Assembly: GCF_004342065.1 (NCBI RefSeq)
Contig: NZ_SLZU01000011.1
Coordinates: 62,001 to 126,000, forward strand
DNA: 64,000 bases
Direction of reading: 5' to 3'
Source: Primorskyibacter sedentarius
GTDB lineage: Bacteria; Pseudomonadota; Alphaproteobacteria; Rhodobacterales; Rhodobacteraceae
The position numbers and the translations under genes are program-made. The notes under the pieces are model-generated. The model ran no database searches. It saw only the letters and a list, made by a program, of their open reading frames with translations, and was not told the DNA's origin. Every line of letters begins with the position of its first letter. Position 1 is the stretch's first letter. Positions 47,848 through 59,642 of this stretch are shown here, in pieces.

Positions 47848-48888
47848 ATGGCCAATCTCAAACTTCACAACATCAACAAGTATTATGGCGCCTACCACGC
47901 TGTCCGTGACGTCTCCTTTGACATTCCGGCAGGGGAATTCGTCGTCCTTGTCGGCGCTTCGGGCTGTGGCAAGTCAACCCTGTTGCGCGCGATTGCCGGG
48001 CTCGAAGAGATCTCGGGCGGCGATATGACTTTGCGCGGCACCTCCATCACAAGGCTGGCCCCGCGGGATCGCAACGTGGCGATGGTGTTCCAGTCCTACG
48101 CGCTTTACCCCTATCTCAGCGTGCGCGAGAACATCGCTTTCGGCCTTCGCGCCCGCAAGACCCCCGACGCAGAGATCAACACACAAGTCGCCTGGGCGGC
48201 CGAGGTTCTGGACATCTCCGATTACCTTGATCGCTATCCACGCGAACTGTCGGGCGGGCAGCGACAGCGGGTTGCCATCGGACGCGCCATCGTGCGGGAT
48301 GCGGACCTTTATCTTTTCGACGAACCACTTTCCAATCTGGACGCAAAGCTGCGCGACGGCATGCGGGAAGAGATCAAGAAGCTGCACGAAAAGCTTGGCA
48401 AAACCTTCATCTACGTCACGCATGACCAGATCGAAGCGATGACGCTGGCGCAGCGGATCATTCTTCTGAAGGACGGGCAGATCGAACAGGTGGGCCCGCC
48501 GCTTGACCTGTTCGAAAGGCCGCGCAACGCCTATGTCGCCGCGTTCCTTGGCTCGCCCCCGATGAATTTCATCGAGGTGAACGTCTCCGCCGGTTCTGTG
48601 ATCCTGCCGGACGGGCAGGCCCTGCCCGGCTGTGCGATGCCGGACGGCATCTACACATGGGGCATCCGGCCCGAGCATTTCACGGCGGATGAACAAGGAC
48701 CGTTGCTAGCAAAGCTTGACGTGATCCAGCCAACGGGCGCGCGGTCTTATGGCACGTTCTACATCGCGGGCAATCACATGATGGCCGAACTGGACGCCCA
48801 TGCGGCCAATCACGGGCAGACGCACCTATCCGTCGCCATGGACCGGACATTGTTCTTTGACCCCGCGACGGGCGAAGCCATACCTTAA
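47848..48888 (+). CDS. Sugar ABC transporter ATPase (UgpC/MalK type)
   Basis: 346 aa. Walker A LVGASGCGKSTLLRAIAG, signature LSGGQRQRVAIGRAIVRD, Walker B LYLFDEPLSNLDAKLRD, H-loop YVTHDQIEAMTLA. The C-terminal TOBE/regulatory domain is present (GIRPEHF), shorter than MalK. Last gene of the left operon; its stop is 39 nt from the stop of the convergent ribose-type permease. Confidence 0.93.
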   Translation: MANLKLHNINKYYGAYHAVRDVSFDIPAGEFVVLVGASGCGKSTLLRAIAGLEEISGGDMTLRGTSITRLAPRDRNVAMVFQSYALYPYLSVRENIAFGLRARKTPDAEINTQVAWAAEVLDISDYLDRYPRELSGGQRQRVAIGRAIVRDADLYLFDEPLSNLDAKLRDGMREEIKKLHEKLGKTFIYVTHDQIEAMTLAQRIILLKDGQIEQVGPPLDLFERPRNAYVAAFLGSPPMNFIEVNVSAGSVILPDGQALPGCAMPDGIYTWGIRPEHFTADEQGPLLAKLDVIQPTGARSYGTFYIAGNHMMAELDAHAANHGQTHLSVAMDRTLFFDPATGEAIP

Positions 48889-48927
48889 ATTGGTCGTTTT
48901 GCGGCCTGCCCGATATCTCGGACGAGG

Positions 48928-49980
48928 CTACGCCCCAGCCTCATGCGCGAGCGCGACCCGCGCCTGAATCCGGCTTTGCGCCTGATCGATGACCACGGCG
49001 GCCACGATCACCAGCCCCTTGATGACCATCTGCCAGAAGGACGATACGCCCATCATGATCAGCCCGTCCGACAGGATGCCAATGACAAAGGCGCCGATGA
49101 TCGTGCCAAGGATGCGCCCGCGTCCGCCCGACATGGACGTGCCGCCAAGCACAGCGGCAGCGATGGCGTTCAGTTCGAAAAATTCGCCCGTAGCAGGATG
49201 CGCGGCCTTCAGCTGCGATGCGATGATCAACCCGACCAGCGCCGCCATCAGCCCCGAGAACATGTAAACGAACATCTTCACGCGCTGCACGCGAACACCG
49301 GACAAAGAGGCGCCCCGCTCGTTTCCCCCGGTGGCGTAGATGTGGCGCCCAAGCGGTGTACGGCGCGCGATATAGGCCGAGGCCAAGGCCGCGATGATCA
49401 ACATCCAGATCATCACGGGCACACCCAGAAACACGCCCGTCCCGATCACATGGAAGGTATCAGATCCATATTCAGGATTGCCGTTCAGGTTCGGAAACGT
49501 CCGCCCGCCAGACATCAGCAGCGCCGCACCGCGCGCGATATAGAGCATGCCAAGCGTGGCGATGAACGGCGCGACCTTCAGCTTTGTGATCAATATGCCG
49601 TTGATCCAGCCTACAAACACCCCGACGAGGCAAACCAGAACCATGATTTCCAGCGTGTTGAACTGGATTGACCAGCCAAAGCCGGGATCGATCCCGTTGA
49701 GGACAAGGTAGCCCGCGATCATGCTGGTCAGCCCGACCACCGATCCGACTGACAGGTCGATCCCACCGGTGATGATGACAAAGGTCATACCGATGGCCAA
49801 AAACGCGTTTATCGCCACATGTTTGGAGATCAACACCGCGTTGGCAACGCTCAGAAAATTCGGTGCGGCGAAGGAGAAATAGGCGAAGACCAGGATCAGC
49901 GCCACGAATGTCCGCGCTTTCAGCAACAGCAGCAGCCAGTTGACAGAGGCGTTCGGATTGCGCTGTGTCGTCATGCTCAT
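48928..49980 (-). CDS. Ribose-type sugar ABC transporter permease
   Basis: 350 aa, RbsC family with 8-10 helices. Hallmarks: AIGMTFVIITGGIDLSVGSVVGL, GRTPLGRHIYATGGNERGASLSGVRVQRVK and AVLGGTSMSGGRGRILGT. Overlaps the ATPase gene by 4 nt. Last gene of the right (minus-strand) operon. Confidence 0.92.
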   Translation of the reverse strand: MSMTTQRNPNASVNWLLLLLKARTFVALILVFAYFSFAAPNFLSVANAVLISKHVAINAFLAIGMTFVIITGGIDLSVGSVVGLTSMIAGYLVLNGIDPGFGWSIQFNTLEIMVLVCLVGVFVGWINGILITKLKVAPFIATLGMLYIARGAALLMSGGRTFPNLNGNPEYGSDTFHVIGTGVFLGVPVMIWMLIIAALASAYIARRTPLGRHIYATGGNERGASLSGVRVQRVKMFVYMFSGLMAALVGLIIASQLKAAHPATGEFFELNAIAAAVLGGTSMSGGRGRILGTIIGAFVIGILSDGLIMMGVSSFWQMVIKGLVIVAAVVIDQAQSRIQARVALAHEAGA

Positions 49981-51512
49981 GCCGCGGTATCCTTTGCAGT
50001 GAGTGTGCCGGGCGATGCTGCCGCGACAACGTCGGCCACCCCGGCGGTCTTGCCAAATGTCCCGGTGATGCGCCCGTCTGCCATCACAATGATACGGTCG
50101 CTCAGCGCCATCGCTTCCTCGATTTCCGAAGTGGCGAAGATGATGCCGATGCCTTGCGCGGACAGCTCTCGCATCACCCGGTAGATCTCGGCCTTTGCAC
50201 CCACGTCGATGCCGCGCGAAGGTTCGTCCAGAAGCAGCACGATCGGTCGGGTCATCAGCGCCTTGCCAATGGCCACCTTCTGCTGGTTGCCGCCAGACAG
50301 CGAAGACACCGGGTTTTCGGCACTGGCCACCTTGATCTTGAGCCGGGATATGAATTCCGCCGCGCGTTTGGCCTCGCGGGAGAGGCTTAGGTGGAAGATG
50401 CGCGTGAAATCCTTCAAAGAGGACAGCGTCAGGTTCTCGCGGATTGCCATCATCTGTATCAGCCCGTCGACCTTGCGGTCTTCGGGGACCAGCGCGATGC
50501 CATGGGCAATGCGGTCAGCAATGCTGGTGTGGCGCAGTTCCTCGCCCTTCACGTAATAGCGGCCCAACGCTTCGGGGTGCCGACCGATGATACATTCCAT
50601 CAGCTCGGTGCGCCCTGCCCCCATAAGCCCGTAAATGCCAAGGATCTCGCCCGCATTCGCCCTGAGCGAGACGTGATCGACACTGTAGCCCCCGCCCGTT
50701 TTTGCAAGCGTCACGCCTTCGGCGCGAAAGACCTCGTCACCCACCTGATGTGTGATTTCCGCAGCGAAATCCTTGGCATCTCCGCCGATCATGGCTTCGA
50801 CAATCCACGGGATATCCACGCCTTGCATGCTGCGTGTGCCGGTCATCTCGCCATCCCGCAGGACGGTGATATAGTCCCCGATCCGGATCAGCTCCTCCAG
50901 CCGGTGAGAGATGTAGACGATGCCCACACCCTGCGCGCGCAGCTCTGCAATAACGCGAAACAGCACCTCGACCTCGACCGAAGACAGGGCCGATGTTGGC
51001 TCGTCCAGTATCAGGATCCGCGCGTCCTGCGCCAGCGCCTTGGCAATTTCCACGATCTGTTGCTGGCCCAGTCGCAATGCCCCCAGGGGCATATCCGGGT
51101 CGATGCGCTGCTCCAACCGGACAAGGATCTCCCGGCTGCGCTCGGTCTGGGCGCGGGTGTCGATCTGCACACCCAGACGGGTGGGTTCGCGCCCGATAAA
51201 GATGTTCTCGGCCACCGAGAGATCCGGAAAGAGGTTGAGTTCCTGAAACACGATGCCGATGCCCGCCCGAACCGCGTCTTCCTTGTTGCGAAATTGGGTC
51301 GGGGTGCCGTCGACGATGATCTCGCCTTCGGTCAGGGTCTCCACCCCGGCGATCACCTTCATCAACGTGGATTTCCCGGCGCCATTCTCACCAACCAGCA
51401 CGTTCACAGCGCCCATGCGAATGTCGAAATTCACGTCCTTCAGGGCGCGCGTACCGGGATAGATCTTGACCGCGTTGCGGATCGACAGACCGATGGGATG
51501 CAGGGCCGTCAT
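49977..51512 (-). CDS. Ribose-type sugar ABC transporter ATPase (double cassette)
   Basis: 511 aa with two nucleotide-binding domains. First: Walker A GENGAGKSTLMKVIAG, LRLGQQQIVEIAKAL, DEPTSALSSVEVEVL. Second: degenerate Walker A GLMGAGRTELMECIIG, LSGGNQQKVAIGKAL, DEPSRGIDVGAKAEIY, as usual for RbsA/XylG. Couples to the RbsC-type permease. Overlaps DUF2291 and permease genes by 4 nt each. Confidence 0.93.
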   Translation of the reverse strand: MTALHPIGLSIRNAVKIYPGTRALKDVNFDIRMGAVNVLVGENGAGKSTLMKVIAGVETLTEGEIIVDGTPTQFRNKEDAVRAGIGIVFQELNLFPDLSVAENIFIGREPTRLGVQIDTRAQTERSREILVRLEQRIDPDMPLGALRLGQQQIVEIAKALAQDARILILDEPTSALSSVEVEVLFRVIAELRAQGVGIVYISHRLEELIRIGDYITVLRDGEMTGTRSMQGVDIPWIVEAMIGGDAKDFAAEITHQVGDEVFRAEGVTLAKTGGGYSVDHVSLRANAGEILGIYGLMGAGRTELMECIIGRHPEALGRYYVKGEELRHTSIADRIAHGIALVPEDRKVDGLIQMMAIRENLTLSSLKDFTRIFHLSLSREAKRAAEFISRLKIKVASAENPVSSLSGGNQQKVAIGKALMTRPIVLLLDEPSRGIDVGAKAEIYRVMRELSAQGIGIIFATSEIEEAMALSDRIIVMADGRITGTFGKTAGVADVVAAASPGTLTAKDTAA

Positions 51513-52153
51513 GGTGCAAAGGTCACGGATATTGGCGTTACGACCACTGCATCGCCCGCGGATTTCAGCGGTGTGACGCCAACAAATGCGACCTGCATGC
51601 CGATCAGGTCGCCTTCGGGGACGCTGACCAGATCGGGTATCCGGTCATTCAGCGCGCGCGAGAGTTTGGCAAATTCGATCTGGTCGCGGAAATCGTCGAA
51701 TTGATAGAAAGGTGCCGCGTCGCGAAGCGCAGAGCCACGAATGACCGGGCCAAGCTGCACTGTCACGTCAGCGGCTTTGTCGCCATCGGTGTCGAGCGAC
51801 AAGGACCGCGCGCGGGTGTCCAGCTTCGCCTCTGTCACCGTGCCAGTGCCTGTCACGGGAAAGTTCCAGGCTGCACCCTGACCAGAACCACGATTTGCGT
51901 GTTTCTCTCCGGCATCGTCGATGTCCTGCGCGACCAGCATGCGTAGTTCCGCGATCGGCAAGGCCCTGTCGCGAATGAGGGGCAGAAGCTCCGCATCGAA
52001 CGTGGCCTCCAACCGGGCCGCGTTGCGCGCATCATCCCCTTCGGGCCCTTCCGGGACGACAGAGGCATCTTTGTCTTCATCAAAGACAACCTTGCAGCCC
52101 GTCACGGAAAGGGCGGCAAGGATCGACAGGACGAACAGCAATCTGCGGGTCAT
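51509..52153 (-). CDS. DUF2291 lipoprotein of a sugar ABC operon
   Basis: 214 aa from the ATG at 52153; a longer reading adds a non-conserved Arg-rich tail. N-terminus MTRRLLFVLSILAALSVTGC is a lipoprotein signal with lipobox SVTGC. The rest fits DUF2291 (PF10054), found in ribose-type sugar operons of alphaproteobacteria; role unknown, possibly periplasmic and membrane-anchored. Overlaps the ATPase gene by 4 nt. Confidence 0.82.
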   Translation of the reverse strand: MTRRLLFVLSILAALSVTGCKVVFDEDKDASVVPEGPEGDDARNAARLEATFDAELLPLIRDRALPIAELRMLVAQDIDDAGEKHANRGSGQGAAWNFPVTGTGTVTEAKLDTRARSLSLDTDGDKAADVTVQLGPVIRGSALRDAAPFYQFDDFRDQIEFAKLSRALNDRIPDLVSVPEGDLIGMQVAFVGVTPLKSAGDAVVVTPISVTFAP

Positions 52154-52227
52154 CAAAGCGAGGCCTAGAGTTATGGGGCGTGTTACCCGCGCGCAGCGTG
52201 GCTGCGCGCGCATAGAAGCGTCTGGCT

Positions 52228-54259
<2,032 letters not shown>

Positions 54260-54266
54260 CAATGCC

Positions 54267-55094
54267 TCACGTGATCCGCTGGATGCTGGCGGCGATCTCT
54301 TCGGGTTCGAAGACGCGTTTCCAGTCATCTTTCATCAGCATGGGCGTGCCATTTTCGATGGCCTTGTAACAGGCATCCGAAAACACCCCATCGATATGGC
54401 CAAAGGTGACAGCGGCAAGGATGTTCATGTGGCCAAGCAGGAAATCACGCGCGGCGGCTTCGGGCACGCCACGTGCGACGACCTCGTCCATCGCGTCTTT
54501 CATGACAAGCAGAAGCGACGCGCAGACCGTCTCGCTCAGGCCCGGCTCCAACAGGGCCATCTGGTCCACCGTCACCCGATGTGACCGGATAACCGGGGCG
54601 TAGATCGCCTTTCCGACCGCCTCGCCAAGCGCGTAATGTTCATCCGGCCCCTGCATCAGGGCGTTGACGATCCCCTGTTTCGCGGCGATCCCGCCAAAAT
54701 GGTCGTTGCGCCCCTCTGGCGTGTTTTCGTCGTTGAAGATGGGCGGATGGCAAGGATGGGTGATGAAATAGGACACGTCCTCGCGCGTGGGCAGGTGCCC
54801 GGCGAAGGGCCCGGCCGCATCAAGGCAAATGACGACAGCCCCGGGATCAACCTTGTCAATGATGGCATGCGAGACTGCCTTGATCGCGGTATCAGGCACG
54901 GCAAGCAGCACGACCTCGGCGCCTTTCAGCGCTTCTTCGGCCGGAACGCAGTCCTTGCCAATTTCGTCTTTCAGCCGTTTCTGTCCGGCCTCTGAAATCT
55001 CGACATGGGCAACGTCAAAATCCGTGTTGAGAAGGTTGCGGGCACTCCGCACCCCCATTTTCCCGCCTGCACCGAAGAGCGCGATCTTCGTCAT
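54267..55094 (-). CDS. apnO: ApnO-like D-apionate oxidoisomerase
   Basis: 275 aa; start at 55094 is preceded by GGAGTG. Rossmann motif FGAGGKMGVRSARNL and a C-terminal phosphogluconate-dehydrogenase-like helical domain. Conserved THPCHPPIFND, KQGIVNALMQGPDEHYALGE, APVIRSHRVTVDQMALLEPGLSET and DDWKRVFEPEEIA match the group containing D-apionate oxidoisomerase, which oxidises and rearranges D-apionate to 3-oxo-isoapionate using NAD+. First gene of the right operon. Downstream enzymes of the pathway (OiaT, OiaC, OiaK, OiaX) were not found in this window. Confidence 0.7.
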   Translation of the reverse strand: MTKIALFGAGGKMGVRSARNLLNTDFDVAHVEISEAGQKRLKDEIGKDCVPAEEALKGAEVVLLAVPDTAIKAVSHAIIDKVDPGAVVICLDAAGPFAGHLPTREDVSYFITHPCHPPIFNDENTPEGRNDHFGGIAAKQGIVNALMQGPDEHYALGEAVGKAIYAPVIRSHRVTVDQMALLEPGLSETVCASLLLVMKDAMDEVVARGVPEAAARDFLLGHMNILAAVTFGHIDGVFSDACYKAIENGTPMLMKDDWKRVFEPEEIAASIQRIT

Positions 55095-55108
55095 GTGAAT
55101 CACTCCGT

Positions 55109-55131
55109 AAACTGGTATGATAACTATATGA
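55109..55131. promoter_or_regulatory. Shared operator-like motif, right copy
   Basis: AAACTGGTATGATAACTATAT; 17 of 21 bases match the left copy at 42634. It overlaps the -10 and start site of the apnO promoter, as expected for a repressor. Confidence 0.55.
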
Positions 55132-55151
55132 GCATAAGATCGCATGTGCAA
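55123..55151 (-). promoter_or_regulatory. Promoter of the apnO-apsD-rbs-type operon
   Basis: Minus strand TTGCAC, 17-nt spacer, TATAGT, 29 nt before the start codon. Confidence 0.55.
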
Positions 55152-55454
55152 CGCCGATACAGAGGTGTTGGCCACGCCTCGGCAAATTCCCGGCACCACC
55201 CTTCGCAGCACAAAAACACGCCTATCAGCCGCATGGACCGTCGCCGCTCATAGGCATTAAGAAAATTGTAACGCGATCCTTCCTACCCTCGGACAACCCC
55301 CAGCCAAGGCAGGCCGGAGGCGGCAGGCGCGCCTCGTACAGAAGATGCGTGCAAAGAAACTTGGACGGATAGATTTACAGCGGTAAGGTGATAAGCTGGA
55401 ACGAACGCGCTCGCAGAGGGTATGCTGGTCGAGTGAAGTAAGAGGTAGTGCACG
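55152..55454. other. Intergenic region before the Hint gene
   Basis: About 300 nt with no convincing gene; short frames only. It holds the upstream side of the apnO promoter and, at its end, a weak AGAGGT ribosome site for the Hint gene. Confidence 0.5.
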
Positions 55455-56609
55455 ATGCCAACCACAACCTATGTAGAGCCGATCTACTTTTCGGGCGACA
55501 TGATGGCGTTGACGCCGACCCAACCCATCCAGACGCCGGGCCTCAACCCCGGCCAGGATGGATTCGGGATGGTGGTTGAAAACGCATCCGCATTAGGTGG
55601 GAGCGACAGTTTCTATCGGCTGGTCTGGTATCAGAACCTGAACGCCAGCGCGACGGAGTTCCAAAACGGTCAGTTCTGGCGTGTCGAAGCGTATGACGAC
55701 ACCAGTGATTCCGATACTGATCCCTTTAATGGCGACGCAGGCTGGAGCACAGTTTACAGCAATCTGGTGCCCAAGTCCGACCTTGTGTCGGGCGTTGGCG
55801 GTGGCGACGAATATATCGTGCTCGAAATACAGGACGGGAGCGGGCGGCACCTTTTTTACGATATCAACGGCGGATTATCGACCACGCCTACAGACTACAC
55901 CCTTCTTGGCGTAGACCAGAACGGCGACGCGGGTGACGGCGATGGTGACAGCAATCTCGATTTCTTCGATGCATACTCCGCCTTTACCCCTCCGATTTGC
56001 TTCTGTCGCGGGACGATGATCGAAACCCCACAAGGTGCGCGCGCCATCGAGGATCTTCGCGAAGGCGATCTTGTAAAGACCGCGGACAACGGAGCGCAGC
56101 CCGTTCGTTGGATCGGGTCGCGTAAGCTGAGCAGCGTGATGCTGATGGTCAAAGAAGACCTGCGCCCGGTTCGCATTGCCGCTGGCGCCTTGGGCAACGG
56201 ATTGCCGCATACCACTTTGATGGTGTCGCAACAGCACCGGGTTCTGGTGCGCTCGAAGATTGCACAAAGACTAACCGGTTCCCAGGAAATTCTGGTTGCC
56301 GCAAAACACCTGTGCATGCTTGATGGTATCGATCTTGTCGATGACTTCGAACCGATCGAATATTTCCACATTCTGCTTGATGGCCATGAACTGGTGTTCA
56401 GCAACGGCGCCGCGACTGAAACGCTGTATACTGGTGCGGAGGCTTTGAAATCTCTCAACAAAGCTGCGGTTCAGGAAATCCGGACACTCTTTCCCGCACC
56501 GAAATCCCTGGAAGGGGTTCCCGTCGCAGCCCGGAGCCTTGCCAACGGGCGGGTGGGCAAGAAACTGGCCATGCGCCATGCCAAGAACGGTCAACTGCTG
56601 ATCAATTGA
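55455..56609 (+). CDS. Hint-domain protein with Ca-binding-like segment
   Basis: 384 aa. The N-terminal 170 residues form a beta-rich module (YFSGDMMALTPTQPIQTPG…) ending in an Asp/Gly-rich stretch DQNGDAGDGDGDSNLDFFD, like Ca-binding loops. Then a Hint domain begins at CFCRGTMIETPQGARAIEDL (nucleophile Cys-type start) and includes EGDLVKTADNGAQPVRWIG and VSQQHRVLVRS (block F-like His). Many Rhodobacterales carry such Hint proteins, often secreted by type I systems. Function unknown. No signal peptide. Confidence 0.82.
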   Translation: MPTTTYVEPIYFSGDMMALTPTQPIQTPGLNPGQDGFGMVVENASALGGSDSFYRLVWYQNLNASATEFQNGQFWRVEAYDDTSDSDTDPFNGDAGWSTVYSNLVPKSDLVSGVGGGDEYIVLEIQDGSGRHLFYDINGGLSTTPTDYTLLGVDQNGDAGDGDGDSNLDFFDAYSAFTPPICFCRGTMIETPQGARAIEDLREGDLVKTADNGAQPVRWIGSRKLSSVMLMVKEDLRPVRIAAGALGNGLPHTTLMVSQQHRVLVRSKIAQRLTGSQEILVAAKHLCMLDGIDLVDDFEPIEYFHILLDGHELVFSNGAATETLYTGAEALKSLNKAAVQEIRTLFPAPKSLEGVPVAARSLANGRVGKKLAMRHAKNGQLLIN

Positions 56610-56941
56610 GCTATCATATCTGGATTGGGGAAGCAGTCGGGGCCAGATGGCTCAGTTGGTTTGATCCCCCAGCAGCTTCCGGACAGCGTCAAACCCGCAG
56701 TAGATGCACCGTCTGGATGAGGTCAAACGGGTGAATTGACCTTCAAACCTCATGCAAGTCAGATAAGCCCGTTCCGAGGACTCAAAGGCGGTCCGGTCAA
56801 TTTATCATGGCTGGATGACGTCGGCGGACGTTTATCGGCAAGCGCATCAGGCTCAAGCACGCTCAAACACCAGCAGCCCTATTCGGAACGAAGTATTGAA
56901 GGCACCCAGAATGCGGGCTTGCCCGGTATCCACCCAATCCC
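56610..56941. other. Intergenic region between Hint gene and amidohydrolase
   Basis: About 330 nt. A plus-strand reading of 94 codons has no recognisable family and poor start context. No terminator could be identified with confidence. Confidence 0.5.
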
Positions 56942-57817
56942 CTATGCCGTCACGCCCAACAATCGCATGGCGTTTTCTTTCAGGATAAGGGGTCGCACCT
57001 CGTCGCGGAAATCAGCCTGATCGAAGGCATCCAGCCACTTTTCCGGAGCAATCATCGGCCAGTCCGATCCGAAGAGCATCTTATGCTTGAGCATGCGGTT
57101 CGCATATTGAACGAGGATCCTGGGAAAGTATTTTGGCGACCAGCCAGACAGGTCGATATACACGTTCGGCTTGTGTTGCGCGACGGACAGCGCCTCCTCT
57201 TGCCAGGGAAATGACGGATGCGCGAGGATGATCGGCATGTCGGGAAAATCGACAGCCAAATCATCCATATACATCGGGTTCGAATATTTCAGACGCATCC
57301 CGTTTCCGCCCCTCATGCCCGATCCCACGCCGGTTTGGCCGGTGTGAAACAATGCAGGCTTTCCGGTTTCCGCGATTGCCTCATACAGCACATAGGCGGA
57401 GCGGTCGTTGGGATAGAACCCCTGCATTGTCGGGTGGAATTTGAAGCCCTGCACGCCGTGGTTATCCACCAGATCCCGGGCCTCGCGCGCGCCCAACTTG
57501 CCTTTGGCCGGATCAATGGATGCAAAGGGGATCAGGATGTCGTCATTCCTGGCGCAAGCGTCTGCAACCTCGTAATTGTTGTAGCGCCGATAGCCGGTTT
57601 CGCGCTCTGCATCGACGGGAAAGATAACGGCGGCGATGTTCTTTTCGCGGTAATGCGCGGCGGTCTCGTCGATGGTTGGCGGATGTTGCCACGGCGCGCC
57701 AAAATATTTGGCCATCGTGCTTTGCAACTCGTCATACCCGTCATCCGTGTGACACCCGCAGGCCTCCTCGGCATGGGTATGAAAATCAATCGCGCGAACC
57801 TTTGCAAAGTCTACCAT
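56942..57817 (-). CDS. Amidohydrolase-family protein of the hydroxycinnamate operon
   Basis: 291 aa, amidohydrolase_2 family (PF04909) TIM-barrel. Metal ligands are visible: DFHTHAEEACGC (H-x-H), GFKFHPTMQGF, ALFHTGQTG, ILAHPSFPW and FGSDWPMI (late Asp). The family includes decarboxylases and lactonases of aromatic acids. It is the last gene of the ferulate operon, 10 nt after feruloyl-CoA synthase; its reaction there is unknown. Confidence 0.82.
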   Translation of the reverse strand: MVDFAKVRAIDFHTHAEEACGCHTDDGYDELQSTMAKYFGAPWQHPPTIDETAAHYREKNIAAVIFPVDAERETGYRRYNNYEVADACARNDDILIPFASIDPAKGKLGAREARDLVDNHGVQGFKFHPTMQGFYPNDRSAYVLYEAIAETGKPALFHTGQTGVGSGMRGGNGMRLKYSNPMYMDDLAVDFPDMPIILAHPSFPWQEEALSVAQHKPNVYIDLSGWSPKYFPRILVQYANRMLKHKMLFGSDWPMIAPEKWLDAFDQADFRDEVRPLILKENAMRLLGVTA

Positions 57818-57827
57818 CGTGTTCTCC

Positions 57828-59642
57828 TCATACCCGTATCAGCGCCGGATCGTCGTTGTCGTATAGCCGCTCGAGCAGACCCGCCCGTCTGGTCATGATC
57901 TTGCGCGGGTTGAGCGAGCCCTTATCCGTGACCTCGCTGTTCTTGAGCGAAGGAGGTTCAGCCAGAATAATCGCCCGTGAGATCCGCTTGGCGGACCCGG
58001 TTGCGCATTTTGCCAGATCTCTGAGACGGGTTTCGATCTGGGATTGCAGAACCGGGTCGATCACCGCCCCTGCGGACGTGTTGTCACCATGTACCTGTTC
58101 CGGCCGCGGGAAAATGAACAGGCCGATTGCGTCGCGATCATGGCCGCAAATCATCACGTCCTGCACCAGACCCCGCAGCGCGTCGAGCGCGTCCAGCCGC
58201 AGCTTGCCCGCCTGAACCCATGTGCCCGTCGAAAGTTTGAAGTCCTCGGACACACGCCCGTCGAACGCAAGCCCCCGGTCGGGATCTGCCCCATCGACAA
58301 AGCGCACGGCGTCACCGGTTATCAAGAAACCATCGTCGTCAAATGCCTCGGCTGTCTTGACCGGATCTTCGAAGTATCCCTTCATCACGTTTGGGCCTTT
58401 CACGCGCAACTCGCAGCGCATGTCGTCGTCGGGGCTCAGCTTTACCACTGTGCCCGGCAAGGGCACGCCGATCACGCCGGAACGGCCGATGGGCTCATGG
58501 ACCATGATCGTCGCCGGGGCGGTTTCGGTCATACCCCAGCTGGAGATCATCAGCGGCAAGCGTCCGCGCACCTCGATCGCCATTTCCTCCAGACGTGTCC
58601 AGACATCCTGGGGCAGCGAAGCACCGGCATAGAAGATCATGTCAAGATCGCCGAAATACGCTTCGCGAAGCGCGAGGTTCGTCTCCATTTCCCGAACGAG
58701 CATGGAAAACCCAACCGGGACATTGAACGACAACGTGCCCGGCTGTTCGAGGATGTTGCGCACCGTTCGCCCGAAAAGCTTTGCGGTGGGTTTGCCGTCA
58801 TCGATGACAAGGGTGCCGCCATGAGCCAACATCATGTTCGTATTATGCGAGCCGCCAAACACATGGTTCCACGGCAACCAGTCACAGATGCGGGGGGCTC
58901 GGTCCTGCAGAACAGGCAGAACGGCCGCCATCTGGCTTTGGTTCGCACACATCATCCCTTGCGTGGTCAGAACACCTTTCGGATCAGAGGACGACCCGGA
59001 GGTGAACAGGATCTTCGCAACCGTATCGGGGCCCGTCGCGGCCAGTAGCGCATCTGCATCCTGACGCGCATCGCCTTTAAGCAAACTGTCAAAACGTGTC
59101 ACCGCAACCGGCGCCCCGCCTGTGTGCGTTGCGACGATTTCGACATCGGCAAATTGCGGCAGCGCCAAGGCTGACGCGTAAAGCCCTGCGTCATCGGTGT
59201 AGGCCATCGTCGGCCGAACCTTGTCCAACACATATGTCAACCGGCCATGGGCTTCGGCAATCAGGGAATATTGTTCCGCAAGCGGCACCGTTGGCACACC
59301 CGCATATTGCGCACCATAGGACAGCAACGCGTGGTTGATGGAGTTGCCGGACAGGATCACAATCGGTGTATCCGCGCCCATGTCGCGCGCGGCCAGTGAC
59401 GTCGCAATTGCGCGCACCGCATCCAGAGCCTGCCTGAACGTGACATTGCGCCATCCGCTGTCACAGCGTTCGGACAGGAAGACGTTGTCGGGCGTCTTTT
59501 CCGCCCAATGATGCAGCCAGTCTGCGGTCCGGTCCACCACATCGCCAAGATCAACCCGAGAGGTGAGGATCGTGTCTTTGCCGGTCCGCGAGACGTTCAC
59601 CGCGTGCGGCACCAGATGTAGGCCGGTCTTCTGGTCAGTCAC
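57828..59642 (-). CDS. fcs: Feruloyl-CoA synthase
   Basis: 604 aa, ANL-superfamily acyl-CoA ligase. AMP-binding P-loop LFTSGSSSDPKGVL, ISSWGMTETAPATIMVHEP, and the hinge-region FDGRVSEDFKLSTGTWV, whose VSEDFKLSTGTWV is characteristic of feruloyl-CoA synthases rather than fatty-acid ligases (which carry GR-x-KELI). It activates ferulate, p-coumarate or caffeate with CoA. Overlaps marR by 4 nt. Confidence 0.88.
   Translation of the reverse strand: MTDQKTGLHLVPHAVNVSRTGKDTILTSRVDLGDVVDRTADWLHHWAEKTPDNVFLSERCDSGWRNVTFRQALDAVRAIATSLAARDMGADTPIVILSGNSINHALLSYGAQYAGVPTVPLAEQYSLIAEAHGRLTYVLDKVRPTMAYTDDAGLYASALALPQFADVEIVATHTGGAPVAVTRFDSLLKGDARQDADALLAATGPDTVAKILFTSGSSSDPKGVLTTQGMMCANQSQMAAVLPVLQDRAPRICDWLPWNHVFGGSHNTNMMLAHGGTLVIDDGKPTAKLFGRTVRNILEQPGTLSFNVPVGFSMLVREMETNLALREAYFGDLDMIFYAGASLPQDVWTRLEEMAIEVRGRLPLMISSWGMTETAPATIMVHEPIGRSGVIGVPLPGTVVKLSPDDDMRCELRVKGPNVMKGYFEDPVKTAEAFDDDGFLITGDAVRFVDGADPDRGLAFDGRVSEDFKLSTGTWVQAGKLRLDALDALRGLVQDVMICGHDRDAIGLFIFPRPEQVHGDNTSAGAVIDPVLQSQIETRLRDLAKCATGSAKRISRAIILAEPPSLKNSEVTDKGSLNPRKIMTRRAGLLERLYDNDDPALIRV

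Noticed and set aside
56641-56710. tRNA-like start (GCCAGATGGCTCAGTTGGT)
   Set aside because: Only the D-arm-like part fits; no acceptor or anticodon pairing and no T-arm.
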